From Pirellulales bacterium (lineage in GTDB: Bacteria; Planctomycetota; Planctomycetia; Pirellulales; JAEUIK01), in contig JAIESQ010000059.1 in assembly GCA_019745975.1 (NCBI GenBank), positions 1 to 36,973 on the forward strand: a DNA stretch of 36,973 nucleotides, given 5' to 3'. The notes below the pieces were generated by a model, which was not told where the DNA came from, searched no databases, and was given only the letters and a program-made list of their open reading frames with translations. Positions 32,619 through 36,973 of the stretch are shown piece after piece. The position numbers were made by a program, and so were the translations under genes. Positions within the stretch are counted from its first letter, which is position 1; every line of letters starts with the position of its first letter.

Positions 32619-33362
32619 ATGAACAACCAAGCAATCGTTGCCGCTGACACGCTCTTTGCCCGGGCCTATCGCGTCTTCGCCTACTTTGGGCTGATGACGG
32701 TTTTCGCGTCGCAGTTGCACGGCTTTCGCTACGACGACGGCGCGCCGGCCAGCAACTATCTGTTTAACATTGCTCTGTACGCGGTTTACATGAGCGTGCA
32801 TCTGCTGATGACGCGCGGTTGGTTTAAGCGCACCATCTGGGGAAACCCCGCCGGCACGCCCGCCGAGCGCCGAGTTTACATCACGATCGCCGTATTGGGC
32901 TGGTTGGCAGTGCTGGTACTGCATCGCCCCGTGCCCGGGCCGACGGTGTGGTTCCGGCAGGATTGGAAGCTGGTGTCGGCCGCGGTCGACTTCGCGGCGC
33001 TAGTCGGCTTTCTCTGGTGCCTGCTGTTGTTCTTTCAGGGTGCCACGCGCGAAGGGCTTGACGGCTTGGTCGGGGTGCCAGGCGCATTGCAAAGGTACTC
33101 GCATGGACCGGAGACCCCGTTATTTGTCGAAGGCCCCTACGCCAAAGTTCGGCATCCGATGTATCGCGCGGCGATCCTGGCCGGATCATGCAGCCTGCTG
33201 ATGCACCCGCACGCCGGACAACTGCTTTGGATCGCCATGCTAGGAGGCACCTTCCTGGCGTTCATTCCCGTCGAAGAAGCACAATTGCTGGCTGCCCGAG
33301 GCGACGACTACCGCCGGTATTGCGAAGTCACGCAGTATCGGCTGTTCCGCGGCGTGTGGTGA
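32619..33362 (+). CDS. Membrane methyltransferase-like protein (ICMT/PEMT superfamily)
   Basis: A 247-residue protein with about six membrane helices. Its C-terminal third has the isoprenylcysteine/phospholipid methyltransferase pattern: LFVEGPYAKVRHPMYRAAIL, then a hydrophobic stretch and the acidic FIPVEEAQLLAARGDDYRRY with CEVTQYRLF at the end. Members bind S-adenosylmethionine and methylate lipids or prenyl cysteines, but many bacterial ones (including NnrU-like proteins) have no known substrate. GAGGGAG at 32604-32610 fixes the ATG start at eight bases. It lies 27 bases after glpD and 141 before glpF, within the glycerol gene set, so a link to glycerolipid metabolism is tempting but unproven. 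Confidence 0.82.
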   Translation: MNNQAIVAADTLFARAYRVFAYFGLMTVFASQLHGFRYDDGAPASNYLFNIALYAVYMSVHLLMTRGWFKRTIWGNPAGTPAERRVYITIAVLGWLAVLVLHRPVPGPTVWFRQDWKLVSAAVDFAALVGFLWCLLLFFQGATREGLDGLVGVPGALQRYSHGPETPLFVEGPYAKVRHPMYRAAILAGSCSLLMHPHAGQLLWIAMLGGTFLAFIPVEEAQLLAARGDDYRRYCEVTQYRLFRGVW

Positions 33363-33503
33363 CGCAACACCTCGCGCGACCCATAGCCGGGCCATATGCC
33401 GGCAACGCCCACACCTGCGCTGTTGCTCTTGTCGCGCCGTGGTTGCACAATCGGGGCCTTCCGTGGGCTGCAGAACTAGTGCCATTGCGGGGAAGTGATC
33501 AAC

Positions 33504-34292
33504 ATGCGGGAACTTACGCGCGAGCTGGCGGCCGAATTCCTGGGAACGCTCGTTTTGGTCACGTTCGGCGTGGCCGTCGTGGCGCAAGTGACGTTCGGCG
33601 ATCAGAAGTCTGGCGAATACCTGTCGATTAACCTCGGCTGGGGGCTGGCAGTCACGATGGGCGTGTTTGTCGCCGGCGGCGTGACCGGCGCGCACCTCAA
33701 TCCGGCCGTCACGCTCGCGCTGGCTTGTTGGCGCGGATTCTCCTGGTCGAAAGTGCTCCCCTATGTCGCCGCGCAATTGGCCGGCGCATTCGTCGCGTCG
33801 GCACTGGTGTATGTCACGTACCACGAAGCCCTCACTCATTTCGATGGCGGGGTCAGGCAGGTCGCGGGCGAACAAGGAACGGCCGGCATCTGGGCGACTT
33901 ATCCCAATGCGGCCGGCTTCCTGTCAAACCTCCCCGGCGGACTTGTCGATCAAATCGTCGGCACGGCGCTTCTCGTCGGAGTGATCTTCGCGATCGGCGA
34001 CCCGCGCAATCTCGGCCCGCCCGCCTGGCTCGGTCCGCTGGCGGTCGGCGGTCTCGTGGTCCTGATCGGAATGACCTTTGGCTACAACTGCGGCTACGCG
34101 ATCAATCCGGCGCGCGACCTCGGCCCGCGGCTGTTCACGGCACTAGCAGGCTGGGGGAGCGAAGTCTTCACGGCCCACGACAACTGGTGGTGGGTCCCAG
34201 TTGTGGGGCCGCTCGTCGGTGGCGTGCTGGGCGGCCTTGTCTACGAATCGTTCATCGGCTGGCAGCACGGCCGGCAGGGAGAGCCGTCATGA
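33504..34292 (+). CDS. glpF: MIP-family glycerol facilitator / aquaporin
   Basis: A 262-residue six-helix channel. Both pore half-helices are intact: [12 protein letters not shown] (first NPA box) and [14 protein letters not shown] (second). The aspartate after the second NPAR, in NPARDLGPR, is the mark of glycerol-conducting members rather than water-only aquaporins. The long loop around [20 protein letters not shown] is also GlpF-like. The ATG at 33504 is chosen over the GTG at 33495 because GGGGAAG lies eight bases ahead of it. Its stop overlaps the glpK start in ATGA, so the pair is translationally coupled, which fits uptake followed by trapping of glycerol as glycerol 3-phosphate. Confidence 0.93.
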   Translation: MRELTRELAAEFLGTLVLVTFGVAVVAQVTFGDQKSGEYLSINLGWGLAVTMGVFVAGGVTGAHLNPAVTLALACWRGFSWSKVLPYVAAQLAGAFVASALVYVTYHEALTHFDGGVRQVAGEQGTAGIWATYPNAAGFLSNLPGGLVDQIVGTALLVGVIFAIGDPRNLGPPAWLGPLAVGGLVVLIGMTFGYNCGYAINPARDLGPRLFTALAGWGSEVFTAHDNWWWVPVVGPLVGGVLGGLVYESFIGWQHGRQGEPS

Positions 34293-35788
34293 GCCGGTAC
34301 GTCTTGGCCCTCGATCAAGGCACGACGTCGAGCCGGGCAATCGTGTTCCGTCGTGACGGCTCGGTGGCGGCCATGGCGCAGCAGGAATTCCCCCAGTTGC
34401 TGCCGCAGCCGGGGCACGTCGAGCACGATCCCGAAGCGATCTGGACGACACAACTTCAAACGGCGCGCGATGCGTTGGCCAAGGCTGGCGCCACAAGCGC
34501 CGATATCGCCGCCATCGGCATCACCAACCAACGTGAGACGACCGTCATCTGGGACCGCGCGACGGGCAAGCCGATCGCCAACGCCATCGTGTGGCAGAGC
34601 CGCATCAGCGCCCCGATCTGCGAGCAGTTGAAGGAAGCTGGCCTGGAGCCGGTCTTCCGTGCCAAGACTGGCCTGGTGGTCGACGCGTATTTCTCCGGCA
34701 CCAAGATCAAGCATCTGCTCGATACCGTGTCCGGCGCCCGCGCGGCTGCCGAAGCCGGCAAGCTGCTCTTCGGCACGATCGACACCTACCTCATTTGGCG
34801 GCTGACCGGCGGCAAAGTGCATGTGACCGATTACAGCAACGCCAGCCGCACGCTCTTGTTCAACATTCACACGCTCGACTGGGACGACGAGCTGCTGACG
34901 GCTCTCAAGATTCCCCGCGCGATTCTGCCCACCGTGCGCTCGTCGAGCGAAGTGTATGGCGAGACCACGCCCGAGTTGTTCGGTGGTCCGATCCGCATCG
35001 CCGGCGACGCCGGGGATCAGCAGGCCGCCACCTTCGGTCAGGCCTGCCATCGCCCCGGCATGGTCAAAAACACCTATGGCACTGGCTGCTTCCTGCTGAT
35101 GAACATCGGCACCAAGCCTGTCGCCAGCGAGAATCGCTTGCTGACGACTGTCGGCTGGGGACTCGGCGGCGAGGTGACTTACTGTCTCGAAGGCTCGATC
35201 TTCATCGCCGGCGCCGTTGTGCAGTGGCTGCGCGATGGGCTGGGGCTCATCCGCACATCAGCCGAAGTCGAACAACTCACTGCTAACCTCACCGATACCG
35301 ATGGCGTGTACCTTGTGCCGGCGTTTGTCGGGCTGGGCGCGCCCTACTGGGATCCCTACGCCCGCGGCACAATCGTCGGCCTGACGCGCGGCACCACGGC
35401 GGCCCATGTGGCGCGGGCCGCCCTCGATTCCATGGCATACCAGACATGCGATGTCGTCGAGGCGATGCGCCGCGACTCGGGTTTGCCGCTCGATAGCTTG
35501 CGCGTCGACGGCGGCGCCAGCGCCAATAACGCGATGATGCAGTTTCAGGCCGACATTCTCCATGTGCCGGTCGCGCGGCCGCAAGTTCGCGAGACAACCG
35601 CCTTAGGCGCCGCGTATCTGGCTGGCCTGGCGGTCGGCTACTGGAGCGACCTGGCCGACATCGACCACAACTGGGTGCTCGATCGGCGGTTCGAGCCCCA
35701 GATGCCCGAGCACGAGCGAACGACGCGCTATGCCGGCTGGCTGCGGGCGGTGGAGCGTTCGCGCGATTGGGCGCTGCGCGACGGGTAG
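34289..35788 (+). CDS. glpK: Glycerol kinase
   Basis: A 499-residue FGGY-family kinase converting glycerol and ATP to sn-glycerol 3-phosphate. The N-terminal ATPase fold begins [37 protein letters not shown] and [10 protein letters not shown] supply the glycerol pocket, and [20 protein letters not shown] with [13 protein letters not shown] follow. [14 protein letters not shown] is the second FGGY phosphate region, and [18 protein letters not shown] the C-terminal adenosine motif. The length is normal for GlpK and no key motif is missing. The start overlaps the glpF stop (ATGA, 34289-34292). No glpR-type regulator is encoded in the window. GlpK, GlpF and GlpD together form a complete route into glycolysis. 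Confidence 0.96.
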   Translation: MSRYVLALDQGTTSSRAIVFRRDGSVAAMAQQEFPQLLPQPGHVEHDPEAIWTTQLQTARDALAKAGATSADIAAIGITNQRETTVIWDRATGKPIANAIVWQSRISAPICEQLKEAGLEPVFRAKTGLVVDAYFSGTKIKHLLDTVSGARAAAEAGKLLFGTIDTYLIWRLTGGKVHVTDYSNASRTLLFNIHTLDWDDELLTALKIPRAILPTVRSSSEVYGETTPELFGGPIRIAGDAGDQQAATFGQACHRPGMVKNTYGTGCFLLMNIGTKPVASENRLLTTVGWGLGGEVTYCLEGSIFIAGAVVQWLRDGLGLIRTSAEVEQLTANLTDTDGVYLVPAFVGLGAPYWDPYARGTIVGLTRGTTAAHVARAALDSMAYQTCDVVEAMRRDSGLPLDSLRVDGGASANNAMMQFQADILHVPVARPQVRETTALGAAYLAGLAVGYWSDLADIDHNWVLDRRFEPQMPEHERTTRYAGWLRAVERSRDWALRDG

Positions 35789-35884
35789 CTGCTATCGCGG
35801 CACGTGATGCACATCAGACTTTGCGGCGTGAAGTAATGATGTTTCTAGGCCGACACGCAGAATAGCGCGTTAAGAAGCTCGCAC

Positions 35885-36739
35885 ATGTCCAACGACATGC
35901 AGCCCTATATCTTTGATGTCGACTTCTGGAAGTCGGAGATCGGTTCAAGTAAGCGGAGCCATGAACCGGAAATAGCGGGAAGCGCGATCGTGGGCCCTCG
36001 CGACATTTTTCGAGTCGAACGCACGCGCGATTCCATCGCGGAGCGGAGCGATCTGGGGCAATCGCTACCAACCGACGTCTTCGTGATGTCGCTGGGCGAA
36101 CCACGGCGGCCCGATGTGACCAAGATTGGCGGAGTGCCCTATCGACCCGCAGGTATGCCCTGGCCCAGGTGTCCAACTGGCGAGCCCATGACGTTCGTCG
36201 CGCAGTTCCGGTTCACGGAGTCGCACGATCTTATCGGCGCGACTCCAGGCGAGATTCTGTTGGCCTTTGCCCCGGATTCGTATCCGGCAAAAGACCCCAG
36301 CGACCAGAAGTTCTTTCACCTCGAATGGTATCCGCTTGGCATCCGAGACCTGCTTCAACCAGCAGAGATACCTGATTCAGGGTGGGAATTGATCACCTGT
36401 TATGGACAGAGATATCGCACATTCGACTATCCAGACGCGTTCGATGCATTTGCCGACCGTGATCAGGGATGTTATGTGCCGGTTTTCGTAGGCACGAAGA
36501 TCGGCGGCGCGAAGTACCCGATGGAAGACTCGACTGGGCTTGCCGGCGAACTGCTTTGTTCGATCGGCTCCATCAACCCCGATCCCATGATGTCGTACAG
36601 CTTTGCAAATACGCCAAAGGCTCTTGGTCTGACGAAGTGCATGGAAGATCGATACAAACTCAATTGGGCGGACGCCGGACTCGTGTCGTTTGTCCGATTG
36701 CCCGACGGCACCGTCGATTGGGAAGTGCCGTTCTATTGA
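35885..36739 (+). CDS. DUF1963 (YwqG-like) protein
   Basis: A 284-residue soluble protein. It matches DUF1963, a family including Bacillus YwqG, by VTKIGGVPYRPAGMPWPRCP, GEPMTFVAQFRFTES, FHLEWYPLG and VFVGTKIGGAKYPM; the two KIGG repeats frame the fold. The function of DUF1963 is unknown; members are often found as immunity-like or accessory proteins. The gene has lower GC than its neighbours: the 60 bases from 36361 hold 28 G or C against 39 in the 60 bases from 35401 in glpK. This, and its position after the glycerol set, suggests later arrival. AAGAAG lies ahead of the ATG at about seven bases. Confidence 0.85.
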   Translation: MSNDMQPYIFDVDFWKSEIGSSKRSHEPEIAGSAIVGPRDIFRVERTRDSIAERSDLGQSLPTDVFVMSLGEPRRPDVTKIGGVPYRPAGMPWPRCPTGEPMTFVAQFRFTESHDLIGATPGEILLAFAPDSYPAKDPSDQKFFHLEWYPLGIRDLLQPAEIPDSGWELITCYGQRYRTFDYPDAFDAFADRDQGCYVPVFVGTKIGGAKYPMEDSTGLAGELLCSIGSINPDPMMSYSFANTPKALGLTKCMEDRYKLNWADAGLVSFVRLPDGTVDWEVPFY

Positions 36740-36973
36740 TTCCGCGGCGCTGCGTGAGCTTCTGGTTAGATAGTTGCGGGCACTGTTCCGCACGCGGTTG
36801 CCTAGTTCGAACCTAGCGGGCACACTGATAACCCAGATTGGCGGGTGGCCAAGCCGCTCGCGGCTGGGTCGCGCCAGCGACAAGAAGCCCTCTGAAACTG
36901 CACTTTCTGAGAAATCGTCGGTAACTGGTATTCCATGAAAAACGGCTCTTCCCTCAAGCTGCGGTTGCAAGAC
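36740..36973. other. Right-edge region with no certain gene
   Basis: The last 234 bases hold no complete gene. An ATG at 36935 opens MKNGSSLKLRLQD and runs off the window on the plus strand; with 13 codons and no clear ribosome-binding site it cannot be judged. A T-arm-like sequence at 36802-36816 is not part of a tRNA. Confidence 0.4.

Noticed and set aside
36802-36816. A T-arm-like sequence (CTAG stem around TTCGAAC), as in a tRNA 3' half.
   Set aside because: The stem is only four base pairs with a C-C mismatch next, and no matching acceptor, D or anticodon arms can be built upstream. It is a chance palindrome.

Overview
The window reads as chromosome of a GC-rich Planctomycetota bacterium, most likely of the Pirellulales. 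The evidence is the combination of families: a DUF1559 prepilin-like protein with an H-x9-DG motif, a PEP-CTERM protein, a formylglycine-type sulfatase, a DUF1573 protein, a DUF4198/DUF3386 protein, a phosphoesterase-like lipoprotein carrying four haem sites, and a protein of regulatory-like beta domains. I see no rRNA, tRNA, CRISPR array, insertion sequence, prophage or defence island. Family names were assigned by reading motifs and were not checked by a search.

Layout. 1-3.8 kb (minus): a secreted beta-domain protein cut by the left edge, a DedA/VTT membrane protein and an ApbE flavin transferase. 4.1-7 kb: a PDZ/S41 protease (+) converging on a YhcC-like radical SAM protein (-). 7-10.4 kb (+): an FHA protein translationally coupled to an amidohydrolase, then ATP sulfurylase behind a long leader with a strong hairpin. 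10.4-17.6 kb (minus): a cell-surface block running DUF4416, WecA/MraY-like sugar-phosphate transferase, O-antigen-ligase/TPR protein, DUF1573 protein and multihaem lipoprotein. 17.7-20 kb (+): bestrophin-like channel and sulfatase. 20-23.4 kb (minus): DUF4198/DUF3386, DUF1559 and PEP-CTERM proteins. 23.4-24.2 kb: a 596-base spacer, then hemP with a Fur-like operator inside its promoter. 24.2-27.4 kb (minus): SpoU methyltransferase, alpha/beta hydrolase and Tat-exported beta-helix protein, each overlapping the next. 27.4-30.9 kb (+): ScpB and a large TPR protein. 30.9-35.8 kb (+): a glycerol block of glpD, a small membrane methyltransferase, glpF and glpK. 35.9-36.7 kb: a DUF1963 protein of lower GC.

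How genes work together. GlpF (uptake), GlpK (phosphorylation) and GlpD (oxidation to dihydroxyacetone phosphate) form a complete glycerol route. The 17.6-13.5 kb operon fits assembly of a lipid-linked surface polysaccharide. HemP appears to be an iron-regulated orphan.

The most interesting signal is regulatory. Two promoters (DUF1573 and glpD) have their -35 hexamer built around the TGA stop of the preceding gene, a 17-base spacer, and a -10 that ends 6-7 bases before the ATG. Such messages should be leaderless. apbE and a 20-codon ORF ahead of the FHA gene have a similar -10-to-ATG distance. I did not find a clear new multi-gene system.
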